Assembly: GCA_041391725.1 (NCBI GenBank)
Contig: JAWKNL010000025.1
Location: 29,929 to 93,928 of the forward strand
Source of the DNA: JAGQVA01 sp041391725
GTDB lineage: Bacteria; Bacteroidota; Bacteroidia; J057
Direction: 5' to 3'
DNA: 64,000 bases
Positions 1-8,449 of this stretch are shown in pieces. A program made the translations under genes and the position numbers. How positions within the stretch are numbered: position 1 is the stretch's first letter; the number at the start of each line of letters is the position of its first letter. Below the pieces are notes generated by a model that ran no database searches, was not told the DNA's origin, and was given only the letters and a program-made list of their open reading frames with translations.

Positions 1-234
1 TAACCATCATTCCAATAACCAGGAAATAATTGCTCCATTCCACATAAATAAGATTAGTTATATATTTCGAGTGCAGGATATAGGTGAGGCTGATCAGCAA
101 TGCGACATTGACGCAAATTGTCCAAATTGGGCAAATGAATGGTGTAATGAAATACGATCTGTTGTAAAAATTCTCTTTCGAAGCAGAATCGGAATCGTCG
201 AAACAGACAATATTGGTTCAGGAGTATTAATTAA

Positions 235-1169
235 CCCAAGTTGCTAGTTAGCAACAAGTTCTTAAAGATTTTTGAAAAAAAAGGGTTTTAAAGGAGATTA
301 CCACATCACCCTAACTAAGAACCCTATGCTTGATCAAGTAATCGGAATATACATCATAATTGATGATATTCTCAAAAACCATTGGCCATAAAGAAGATAA
401 TCGCTGCCAAATGAGTGATGGTAGAAGTGCTAACGACCCTGTTTCGAGTATTTTCTTTGGCGGGAACCCAGGCCCAATCGATGAGCTATCTTCAATCGGA
501 GCGGCATATCCCGCAGATGTTTCGCCTCGGCTTCTGAACTGACGGCTTCATGCCGCTTTCGGAGAATTGGGAACTGATTTGGCCGTATTTCACCTATTGG
601 CCGATTTGTCTAAGCATAGCCATGATTCAGCCCGCTATTTGGTCGATTCTTTTCCTGTGGCCGTTTGCCATAACATCCGGATTTCCCGCGCCCGAATCCT
701 GAGTGGAGAACAATTCCGGGGAAAATGTGTCGCCAAACGAAAGCTATTTCATGGCTTTAAGGTCTTTCTGATCACCACCGAGACAGGGTTCCCTGTCGAA
801 ATCGCCTTCGTCCCAGGTTCTGGGCTGAAATCAGAGGACTAGAAGCCCTGCCGATGAATTTGCTGCTCCGAAGTGAACTCTATGGAGATAGTGGATTTAC
901 CGACTATCTCTTCGAAGATTTAGCCTGGGAATTAGACCAAATTGAGTTGAACATTTGTCGCAAAAAAGAACTCGAAAAGGAAGATACTTTTAATCGCATT
1001 TCACTCTGGAAGAAACAACAGAGACGATATATTGAAACCGTATTCAGTATCATTCAGGGAAGATTTCAAGAAAATACATGCGGTCTCTATTCAGGGATTT
1101 ATCATTAAGCTCATGGGTTTCATTTTAGTACATGGGATTGATCAGTTAATACAACAACTAGCAACTTGA
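235..1169 (+). mobile_element. Decayed IS982-family insertion sequence
   Basis: About 935 bp inserted in the protease gene. The ends carry a 13-bp inverted repeat, CAAGTTGCTAGTT (237-249 and the complement of 1156-1168). A 9-bp duplication, attaattaa, sits at 226-234 and 1170-1178. Removing the element plus one duplication copy restores the protease frame (GSGVLIN joined to NTN), which fixes the boundaries to within a base or two. Size, repeat and transposase type fit the IS982 family. The left end has an extra C before the repeat that the right end lacks. Confidence 0.85.
326..1169 (+). pseudogene. IS982-family transposase, multiply frameshifted
   Basis: Conserved IS982 transposase segments appear in order but in different frames: IDDILK (from the ATG at 326), GHKEDN, SDAEVLTT, then FHLLADL, DSFPVAVCHNIRISR and SELYGDSGFTDY, and finally KLMGFILVHGIDQL ending at a TGA at 1167-1169, exactly at the element end. 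Frame changes are needed near 380, 422, 835 and 1078, and a TGA at 541-543 replaces an expected Arg codon. The DDE enzyme cannot be made, so the copy is immobile unless helped in trans. Confidence 0.85.
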
Positions 1170-2452
1170 ATTAATTAATAATACCAATAATGATTTTACT
1201 CCTTATATACTCACCGCCAGGCATATTGCGATTGGGTCGGCAGACCAAATTGTTGGGGGACCAGAATCAGTTGAACATGAAAGTTGGACTATTTACTATA
1301 ATTTTCAGACGCCCAATTGTCAACTCAATACAGGTAATGATCAAATGCAAACTGTGGGAGTGGAAGTTGTGACCTCCAATATATCCTCTGCAGGAAGTTG
1401 TCCTGACCTGGGATTACTAAAATCTTTGGAGAGTATTCCTTTAGGATACAATATTTATTTTTCAGGATGGAATCGGGATAAAAGAAGTAATTGGCCTTCC
1501 GATGAGATCGTTACTATCCACCATCCTCAGGGGGATCTAAAAAAAGTATCAAAAGGAGAAGTAGTTGGTACAACTGCCGCAGGTAAATGTTATGAGGTAG
1601 AATACAATTTAGGGCTGGGAATTGTAGAAGGGGGATCCTCAGGTGCGCCATCCTTTGATGAAAACCATAGAGTTGTCGCTATTCAAAGTAGTGGCGCATT
1701 AACCTGTGAAGAATCTGAGGCTGGAGTGAATCAAGGAAATATTGAAAAGGCTCATGAATCAGGAATTGAGTTTGACTGGTACACTTATTTGGGGGGAGGA
1801 AAAACCTTAAATGGGATAGATCCCATAGGAATATGCCAGGAGCAACTAGAAATTTTTGGAAATCTGTATCCCGGAAATGACTGGCAAAAGAAAAATGCCA
1901 TTCTTATTCAGGCTGCGAGTTCTATTGTTGTATCCCCGAATAATATGCAAACTACCATTCAGCAGACGCCATCTTATATGACGGTTTCAAATCTCAGCGA
2001 CTATACATTCCGGGCGGGAAGTTCTGTGAAATTTATGACAGGGTTTAAAATTGAGTATGGGAATCGGCTTCTTGCTAATATTAGCTCATGTGAAGTGGCT
2101 GAAGGGTGTGGCCTTAATTTTGAGCCTGTTCCGGAAAATGTAAATACATTTCAGCCTTTGTCGTTTCCAGATACGGCCAACTTTACCACACCTGCGATTG
2201 GGGATTTGATTTCAATCTATCCTAACCCATCTAGGGGACTGATTTCGGTTAATTTATTTACCAAGTGGAAAAATGTAAAATGTGTCATTACCTCCTTTCA
2301 TGGGAAAGTAATATGGTCTCAAACTTTTATACAATCGATTCCGCACTCTTTAACTATTGACTTGTCAAATGAGCCTTCCGGGATGTATCACTTTAGTATG
2401 GAAACAGAGAAAGAGATCGTTTACAAAAAGTTCACGCTCATAAAAGAATAGT

Positions 2453-3067
2453 ATGAAAGATGTACCCTTCAAAGCGAGTTTGATTTTACTTGCAGTCCTA
2501 TTCGTCTGTTTTTTCTCCGGTTTTGCAAAGGACAAACCCGAAGCCGATAGCATACAAATTCGGCTGAGCTTGAATACAACCCTGTTCAAATTTAGAAATG
2601 CAGGGAAAATCCAGGCTTATAGCCCCGGCTTACATATTACGTACAGGCGGCATACCTTATCGGGGAATTGGGATTTGTTGGATGATTATTTTTTTGATTT
2701 TGATAATCGCCTACCTCAGGGGTTTCAAATCGGATATCGCTACGGGTTTGGCTATATTTTTTCCAGAATTTCTTTTTACGGAGAATTGAACTATCGCCAT
2801 TTTTCATATCTATTTCCGGAATTTGAACATATACGGTATGCACAAAATGCCGTGAGTGGCATTGCGGATTATGTGTATATGGGCAATGTAGCTGCCCGAT
2901 CAGAAATAACAATCCTGCCTTTTCTGGCTGCTTCGGTAAGTGTAGGTTATGGCTTTTCTTATGTTGAACAGTTTGTCATTACAACAAATCAAACGCTCTC
3001 CGGCTCTTCTACGCAATGGTTGGTGAGTTTTGAGGTAAATGTATTGATTGGTAATATCCGTTTTTGA
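2453..3067 (+). CDS. Small outer-membrane beta-barrel-like protein, protease partner
   Basis: 204 residues: a hydrophobic signal peptide (about 5-25, ending FSGFAK), then alternating aromatic and polar strands typical of a small outer-membrane barrel. I do not recognise a named family. It is homologous over most of its length to the 241-residue protein at 60485-61210: both have IRLSL-TTLF, RRHT, GFQ-GYRY and ELNYRHFS. Its last strands (TTNQTLSGSSTQWL) differ from that paralog. It begins one base after the protease stop, the same tight arrangement as the right-hand pair, so the two products probably act together, for example barrel and surface protease. That role is inference. The interrupted upstream gene may reduce its expression through polarity. 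Confidence 0.65.
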   Translation: MKDVPFKASLILLAVLFVCFFSGFAKDKPEADSIQIRLSLNTTLFKFRNAGKIQAYSPGLHITYRRHTLSGNWDLLDDYFFDFDNRLPQGFQIGYRYGFGYIFSRISFYGELNYRHFSYLFPEFEHIRYAQNAVSGIADYVYMGNVAARSEITILPFLAASVSVGYGFSYVEQFVITTNQTLSGSSTQWLVSFEVNVLIGNIRF

Positions 3068-3130
3068 AAAAGTATCTTCGTGGAGTATTAAACTATCCAG
3101 AAGTTCGATTCTCAAATATCCCAGGATGGG

Positions 3131-3277
3131 TTTGCACATTTTCACCGGTATTTTATCGCTACGAATAGCTGGACAACTAACTGGGAAAGGTATATCTCTT
3201 TCGGTTTGGGGCTTGGTTTTAGGGTAGGGCAAATTCCGGTGGGGAGGCGGGAGAAAAGGGGTTCCTTAAAGGAATAA
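3131..3277 (+). pseudogene. Orphan 3' fragment of a barrel gene
   Basis: This stretch encodes about 48 residues beginning FAHFHRYFIATNSW and ending GRREKRGSLKE before TAA. It has no start codon of its own in a sensible place. It matches the C-terminus of the 241-residue barrel protein at 60485-61210 at both protein level and DNA level (long runs of near identity by eye), and is less like the adjacent barrel gene at 2453-3067. It is therefore a leftover from recombination or a third copy, lying 63 bp downstream of a full-length relative. Confidence 0.8.
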
Positions 3278-3294
3278 ACCGAAGCCTGGCTATC

Positions 3295-3837
3295 TCACCG
3301 TATCGTCTTCTCCGGATATTTTGCTCCGGTATTGCGAAAGTAATCCACAACCTTTTGAATATCGGCTTCCATGTCGGGGCCCGCGAAAAATGGCTCAGCG
3401 ATGGTAACAGCTTTTTTTGCGTAGTCGAGCCCGACCATGCGAATCGGTATGTTGGCCTTACGCGCGATATGGTAAAACCCGGTTTTGAGTTCGGGGGTAT
3501 AACTTCTTGTGCCTTCAGGGGCAACTGCTATGGAAAAAGCGTCGTGCTGGTTAAACAACTCAACCACAGCATCCACAAGGTTCTGGTGTGCGCTCCGATC
3601 TACAGGATAGCCGCCTACCGCTCTGAAAAACCCGCCAAAAGGTCCGCGAAACAACTCTGCCTTGCCGAGGTATTTGGTGGGTAAGCGAAGAATTGTTTTG
3701 GTGGCGAGCCCAAACACAAAATCCCAACTACTGGTGTGCGGGCCTACGACCATGATGTATTTTTTCTCAGGAGGGGCCTGGCCTTCAATTTTCCACCCCG
3801 AAAAAAACATCAGTAACTTTGAAAGTAAAAGTAGCAT
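3295..3837 (-). CDS. 1-acyl-sn-glycerol-3-phosphate acyltransferase-like protein (LPLAT)
   Basis: 180 residues. The acyltransferase motifs are present: HTSSWD (residues 34-39, the catalytic H-x4-D) and PEGTRS (107-112, phosphate-binding block). A GKAELFRGPFGGFFRAVGG stretch of about 20 residues matches the middle conserved block. The N-terminus is hydrophobic (LLLLSKLLMFF), suggesting peripheral attachment to the inner membrane. It would transfer an acyl chain to a lysophospholipid or related lipid. It is shorter than PlsC (about 240) and closer to the small LPLAT-like proteins of Bacteroidota, so the true acceptor is uncertain. The gene stands alone, convergent with the barrel fragment. Confidence 0.8.
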   Translation of the reverse strand: MLLLLSKLLMFFSGWKIEGQAPPEKKYIMVVGPHTSSWDFVFGLATKTILRLPTKYLGKAELFRGPFGGFFRAVGGYPVDRSAHQNLVDAVVELFNQHDAFSIAVAPEGTRSYTPELKTGFYHIARKANIPIRMVGLDYAKKAVTIAEPFFAGPDMEADIQKVVDYFRNTGAKYPEKTIR

Positions 3838-3892
3838 GTCCTGTATTGTTGTTAATACAGGCTTAATATAAGATTCTTTTTGATAATCGCGA

Positions 3893-5722
3893 TTAAACCA
3901 GAAACGGACTCATCGCCTTAAAGAGTTTTTTGGGATGGATAGGTTTGGTGAGAAAATCGCTAAATCCGGCAGAAAGGCCTTTTTCCATTTCTCCTGCCAT
4001 GGCAAAAGCGGTCTGTGCAATGACCGGGAGGTCAGTTTTTTTTTGCCTGATTTCTTTCAGGGCCTGATACCCGTCTTTTTCCGGCATCTGAATATCCATC
4101 AGCACGAGGTCGATGTCTTCGAAAAACTCGCATATGTCCACGGCTTCCCGCCCGGTCTGGCAGTGGATAATTTTAGCATTGGTTTTTCTCAGCATTCGCG
4201 AAAGCACCTGAAAACTGGTATCGTCGTCTTCGGCAATCAATATGGTTTTTTCTCCCCAGTTGAGGTGGGAAATTTTGGATGGCCCGGCTTCTTCTTCCAG
4301 GACTTCACCGGCCAATGCAAATGGCAGGGTAAATGAGAATTTCGTTCCTTTTCCGGGTGTAGATTCAAACCAGATTCGCCCTCCCATCATTTCCACCAGG
4401 CTCTTGCATATCGCAAGTCCGAGCCCGGTACCTTCGTTGAGCCGGGTGGCGTGTTCTATTTTTCTGAAACGGTCAAATATATAGGATTGCCCCTCAAAAG
4501 GAATCCCTGCACCTGTATCTGAGACAAAAAACTCAAGCGTGCGGAAGTCCCGGAATGTATATCCCATTTCTATTGTTCCTCTTTCCGTAAACTTAATGGC
4601 ATTGGACAAAAGATTTATCAATACCTGCTGAAGCCTGAAGCTGTCAGTGATAATGGAGAGTTTGTCGTCCAAAATGGCGGGTGTCAGCAAAATTTCCACT
4701 TCGGGAGATTTTCGGGTGCTGAGCGAAAACGCTGCATGAAGTTCTCTGAGCATATCATTGAGCCGGCAGATGGTAGGTCGAATGGTCAGCTCGCCTGCTT
4801 CAATTTTGGATATATCTATAATATCATCAATAAGATGCAAAAGCTGATTGCCACTGTTTTGTATATGCCGGAGGTATTCTTTGTGTTCATTTTCTTCTAC
4901 ATTTCCTTCCTGCAACAGGTGGGAGAAGCCCAGAATAGCATTCATCGGCGTACGGATATCATGCGACATATTGGAAAGGAAGGCAGATTTGAGCCTGTCG
5001 GCTTTTTCGGCTTTTTCTTTGGCTTTGAGGAGTTTTTCCTGCCCGGCTTTCAGGGCAGCTTTTGCTGTTTTTTCCTTTTGCAGGCTGGTTTCCAATCCTT
5101 CTACCAGCAGCGCAAGGGGTACGGCTACGATGAAGTTGAGGGTGATGAAGTTTATTGCTACAACGGCCCAGACGCTGGCAGTGTACTTGCCGAGCAACAC
5201 CTCAAAAGGAATTCCTACAATCAGACAGCCCCAGATCATAAAAACAGTAAACAAATTGATGACGAGGCTGTATATCGCATTTTTTATCCCCAACAGAACC
5301 CCTGACAATACCGGAAAAGCAAACAGGTAAATCAGGCCGGCACCAAATGGTCCCAGAAAAATAAGCAGAAATACCCCGAGCAGATAAAATATGGAAATCA
5401 GAGTCCAGACTCTCGTTTGAAAGGATAGATTTGGCAGAAAAAATACAGAAAGAATGCTACAATAAACGAGTAAATCCATCAAGGCCACTGCCGGGACTTT
5501 ATGCACAAAAGACAATATAATGCTGGGAATAAGTGCCAGAAACCCAAGAACAATCGCAACAACCGTGAGTGAGAAAAATATCCTGGTCCGATAGGAAGGT
5601 ATATCGCTGTGTTTCCATAATATAGGCGAAACCCGCTTTCGAGTAGCAAAATCAAGGAGATTGCTGCATAAAGCCAGGATCTTATCTACCCAGTCAGAAG
5701 ATGTAAGGAGTTTCTGTTTCAT
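3893..5722 (-). CDS. Membrane hybrid histidine kinase with C-terminal receiver
   Basis: 609 residues. Residues about 47-205 form several hydrophobic segments (roughly six helices) with no evident sensor domain. A charged coiled coil (210-245) leads to the HisKA domain with SHDIRTPMNA and phospho-acceptor His254. The HATPase domain follows with the N box (NLLSNAIKFT), G1 (DTGAGIP) and G2 (GTGLGLAI). The C-terminus is a receiver domain (AEDDD acidic pocket, DLVLMDIQMPEKDG acceptor Asp, TKP Lys). No response regulator gene is adjacent, so output partners are unknown. It starts at ATG 5722. The 196 bp upstream contains one TACTTTTG box (5815-5822, minus strand), a weak promoter candidate. Confidence 0.9.
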   Translation of the reverse strand: MKQKLLTSSDWVDKILALCSNLLDFATRKRVSPILWKHSDIPSYRTRIFFSLTVVAIVLGFLALIPSIILSFVHKVPAVALMDLLVYCSILSVFFLPNLSFQTRVWTLISIFYLLGVFLLIFLGPFGAGLIYLFAFPVLSGVLLGIKNAIYSLVINLFTVFMIWGCLIVGIPFEVLLGKYTASVWAVVAINFITLNFIVAVPLALLVEGLETSLQKEKTAKAALKAGQEKLLKAKEKAEKADRLKSAFLSNMSHDIRTPMNAILGFSHLLQEGNVEENEHKEYLRHIQNSGNQLLHLIDDIIDISKIEAGELTIRPTICRLNDMLRELHAAFSLSTRKSPEVEILLTPAILDDKLSIITDSFRLQQVLINLLSNAIKFTERGTIEMGYTFRDFRTLEFFVSDTGAGIPFEGQSYIFDRFRKIEHATRLNEGTGLGLAICKSLVEMMGGRIWFESTPGKGTKFSFTLPFALAGEVLEEEAGPSKISHLNWGEKTILIAEDDDTSFQVLSRMLRKTNAKIIHCQTGREAVDICEFFEDIDLVLMDIQMPEKDGYQALKEIRQKKTDLPVIAQTAFAMAGEMEKGLSAGFSDFLTKPIHPKKLFKAMSPFLV

Positions 5723-5918
5723 GACATGGTAATATTACCCCATATTTCCCTTGAAAAGGATTCAAATTCTCATGAATTATTGCACCCGGCTAAATGCATG
5801 TGAGTTTTTAAACACAAAAGTATTGGCCAGTTGGAAGGTTTATGCGGTGGAAAAAACGATAAATATTCGTATTTCTTACCTCCGGGTACGGTGATTATGG
5901 AATAAAAAAGGAAAAATT

Positions 5919-7025
5919 CTAAAACAAAAAGCCCAGAGAAAACTCTGCAAAATCGGCCTCGCCACTGTGTGCGTGTACATACACTCCGGCAAAAGGCTGA
6001 AAGCGGCTATTCTCCTGCTGGTCGTACAGGTACCATCTTGTGCCAAAGCGGGTGTAAAGCAGATAATTCATCTGATAGGGTTTTTTGACATAAGGGCCAA
6101 AATGGGCAACAATGGCCCAATGTCCCATCAAAAACTCGCCGCCACTATACACAATCAGGCCGGTAGCCGCCTTACCGGGATTTTCGAAAGGTATGTCCTG
6201 ATTGAGAATAAAAGCGTAAAGACTTTCGACAAAAAAATATTTTACGCCGGCCGCAAGTCTGATTTTGTGATTGCGGATAGTATGGATAGCAACTTCGCCA
6301 GAATAAACGGGGTAAAGTGGCCCACCGGGGGATTTCTGTGAATTTATCCCGTATCCAAAAGCGACAGACAGATGCAGTTTTCCAAATCCGGGAGCCGGAA
6401 TCTGCCGGTTTTCGATGACATGGTCGTATGTTTTTTTGATTTGAAAACCAGCGCCAAGAGAAACGGAGGGAATATTTATGCCCAGATTGGGGACTTTGGT
6501 GCGTGCGTTCGAAAAATGCGAATAAGCTGTCCCGAGGGTAATTTGCCAGTAATCGGAAACCTGCCAGCGGGATTCCAGTTGAAAGCGTACAAAATTGTTG
6601 ACGGGCGAACCTATTACATTATTTTCGGGATTTGCGGTTCGGTTCCAGGGGCGGGTGATGATACCGAGAGAATAATCGTAGTTGAAGCGAAGCTGAAAAG
6701 CGCGGCGCTGTGCAATGGGAAAAGAAAGGGTAGGGGAGAGCGAAAAAGCGTAACCGAAAACCTCAGGATTTCCGGGGAAAAAAAACACAAAACGAAATCC
6801 CGTCTCCGGAAAACCATACAGGCCGTGCCAGATTTTTTTTCCGGAAGTCCGGGCAGAGAATCCGGCTTCAAACGCGCTGGCATTGCGGTAAATTTCGGGC
6901 CAGTCGGTTTTGATTTTGAGCATGCGACCGTAGTGGCCGGAAGCGTAGAGATAAGTCTGGGCTCCGGCGGGGAGACAAAAAGCGGTAAGCAGGAAGAGTA
7001 ACCCTATAGTTTTCAGCGAGTTCAT
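5919..7025 (-). CDS. PagL-like lipid A 3-O-deacylase / acyloxyacyl hydrolase
   Basis: About 368 residues with a signal peptide (LLFLLTAFCLPAGA). The first half contains YSHFSNA in a beta-barrel context; its His and Ser match the catalytic H-x-S of the PagL family, which removes the 3-O acyl chain of lipid A in the outer membrane. The rest is predicted strands. The protein is twice the size of Pseudomonas PagL, as is usual for Bacteroidota members. The ATG at 7025 is chosen over an upstream in-frame GTG because it overlaps the TGA of the peroxiredoxin gene (ATGA), implying translational coupling. A lipid A-remodelling role is inferred from family. Confidence 0.75.
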   Translation of the reverse strand: MNSLKTIGLLFLLTAFCLPAGAQTYLYASGHYGRMLKIKTDWPEIYRNASAFEAGFSARTSGKKIWHGLYGFPETGFRFVFFFPGNPEVFGYAFSLSPTLSFPIAQRRAFQLRFNYDYSLGIITRPWNRTANPENNVIGSPVNNFVRFQLESRWQVSDYWQITLGTAYSHFSNARTKVPNLGINIPSVSLGAGFQIKKTYDHVIENRQIPAPGFGKLHLSVAFGYGINSQKSPGGPLYPVYSGEVAIHTIRNHKIRLAAGVKYFFVESLYAFILNQDIPFENPGKAATGLIVYSGGEFLMGHWAIVAHFGPYVKKPYQMNYLLYTRFGTRWYLYDQQENSRFQPFAGVYVHAHSGEADFAEFSLGFLF

Positions 7026-7498
7026 TCTGTCCACACTTCCTCCAAACCTTTGAGAATTTCAAGTGCTTCTGAAATATGACTGTTGATCTGGTATTGGGAG
7101 GAAAAATGGTGGCGGACGATTCCTTTTTTGTCGATAACAAATGTCTCTCTGCCAGGTATAAATCCGAAAAGAGTAGCAGAAACTCCGTAGGTTTTCCTCA
7201 AATAATTATCGGGATCGCTGAGAAGCTGAAAAGGGAGTCGCCGGTTGAGGGCAAATAATTTGTGGGAAGAAACCGAATCGGCACTTACCCCAATAACCTC
7301 GGCACCAAAAGAAACAAAATCCTCATAAGTATCTCTGAACCCGCACGCTTCTTTGGTGCAACCGGCGGTTTCATCTTTGGGATAAAAATAAAGAACCACA
7401 TTTTTTTTACCCTTGAAATCGGAAAGCCGGATCATCTGTCCGTTCTGGTTTCTCAGTTCAAATTCGGGTGCAGGTGACCCTACCTTTACATGTGACAT
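7022..7498 (-). CDS. bcp: Thiol peroxidase, BCP/PrxQ family
   Basis: 158 residues from ATG 7498 (an in-frame TTG lies two codons upstream). The peroxiredoxin motif YPKDETAGCTKEAC contains peroxidatic Cys47 and Cys52, the C-x4-C arrangement of atypical two-Cys PrxQ/BCP enzymes. It reduces hydrogen and alkyl peroxides with thioredoxin in the cytoplasm. The stop overlaps the ATG of the lipid A deacylase gene, so the two are cotranscribed. A TAatTTTG box on the same strand (7537-7544) lies about 40 bases upstream. Confidence 0.93.
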   Translation of the reverse strand: MSHVKVGSPAPEFELRNQNGQMIRLSDFKGKKNVVLYFYPKDETAGCTKEACGFRDTYEDFVSFGAEVIGVSADSVSSHKLFALNRRLPFQLLSDPDNYLRKTYGVSATLFGFIPGRETFVIDKKGIVRHHFSSQYQINSHISEALEILKGLEEVWTE

Positions 7499-7536
7499 AG
7501 ACAATATTCCTTTCGATGAATCGTAAAAGTAGGAGG

Positions 7537-7544
7537 CAAAATTA
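7537..7544 (-). promoter_or_regulatory. Candidate -7 box for bcp and the lipid A deacylase
   Basis: TAATTTTG on the minus strand fits the Bacteroidota sigma-A -7 consensus TAnnTTTG and lies 38 bases from the bcp ATG. No clear -33 TTG at the usual spacing was found. Confidence 0.4.
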
Positions 7545-7615
7545 CAAGATATTTTGGCTTTTCACTAAATTGGATCCTCGAAATGCAGGACGCAAACCTT
7601 AACCCAATCTTCAAC

Positions 7616-8413
7616 ATGAAAGTATTCAGACTCATTCTTATCGTTTTGGGATTTTCCCTTTCTTTTCAATCTTCTGCACTGGCGCAGGCAGGTTGTGATC
7701 CCGATACCAGTCTTAAAACCGTAGGTCTCTATCCCGACACGCTTCACACTGCTTATGTTGGCGTTGCTTACAGTGATACGCTTCAGGCCGTACTTCCGAC
7801 CGATACAGCCATCGGACCGCTGGTTTTTTCCTTCTGTCGTTATAAGATTGTCGGCACAAATCCCGTACTGGATTCCCTCGGACTGAGCTTTGATTGCGAT
7901 CAGCCAGGTTGTGATTATGCTGTGGATCATGCCAGTGGTGCCAGCCTCAACTGGGGATGCCTCGTAATCTCAGGCACACCTACCAAAGCCAATGATAGTC
8001 TTTTTGTATTGGTTCAGGCTGACCTGGGAACTTATATTCCTGCACAGGATACCTGTGTCACTTCTTCCTCTCTGACGCTTCCTTTCTCTTTCGAATTCCG
8101 GATTCTGGATACGACAAGCACCTCCATTTTCCGGGATCTGGATCAGCGCGCCCTTCAGATGAAACTTTATCCCAATCCCACTTCCGAAATGAGCCATCTG
8201 GAATTTGACATGCCGCTGGGAGGCGAAGTGGAAATTGATCTGGTAAATGCGATCGGCCAGAAAATGGAGACTGTATTTTACGGATATGCCTATTCCGGGC
8301 ATCATTCATTTGATATCCCCACTTCCGGGCTTTCGCAGGGTTTGTATTTTGTGAGGATTAACCTCAACAATGGAGAAAATATTCTTGCGCGCAGACTGTC
8401 CGTCAGTCGCTAG
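7616..8413 (+). CDS. Secreted protein with T9SS C-terminal sorting domain
   Basis: 265 residues. The start at 7616 gives a clean signal peptide (MKVFRLILIVLGF to ALAQAG); an in-frame ATG at 7583 would bury it. The middle contains Cys pairs and an Ig-like stretch with the VISGTP motif of putative Ig folds. The C-terminal about 80 residues are a type A sorting domain (LYPNPTSE, LVNAIGQ, GLYFVRI, ending RRLSVSR), so the protein should cross the outer membrane by T9SS and be processed by PorU. No catalytic domain is visible, so an adhesin or structural role is possible. It lies 36 bp before the TonB receptor gene. Confidence 0.8.
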   Translation: MKVFRLILIVLGFSLSFQSSALAQAGCDPDTSLKTVGLYPDTLHTAYVGVAYSDTLQAVLPTDTAIGPLVFSFCRYKIVGTNPVLDSLGLSFDCDQPGCDYAVDHASGASLNWGCLVISGTPTKANDSLFVLVQADLGTYIPAQDTCVTSSSLTLPFSFEFRILDTTSTSIFRDLDQRALQMKLYPNPTSEMSHLEFDMPLGGEVEIDLVNAIGQKMETVFYGYAYSGHHSFDIPTSGLSQGLYFVRINLNNGENILARRLSVSR

Positions 8414-8449
8414 TTTTTTGTAATTTCCATACACTCCCATCCACATGTT

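Larger units (their letters stand above)
1..2451 (+). pseudogene. Trypsin-like T9SS-secreted protease, 5' end outside window, interrupted by an IS
   Basis: Seen: the reading frame enters at base 2 and runs to a stop at 245-247 just inside an insertion sequence. The same protein resumes in frame at 1171 and ends at 2451. Joined across the insertion it matches the intact 663-residue protease at 61211-63202 almost residue for residue. The part after the insertion holds the TARHIA motif (catalytic His), CPDLGLL (Asp) and GSSGAPSF (Ser), and ends in a sorting domain (IYPNPSRG to a basic final strand), so it was a surface or secreted protein exported by T9SS. The split falls at GSGVLIN, just before the His, so no active protease can be made. 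ATG 1345 could only start a fragment lacking the catalytic His. The downstream barrel gene starts one base after the stop. The paralog comparison is a direct sequence observation; the exact substrate is unknown. Confidence 0.85.
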
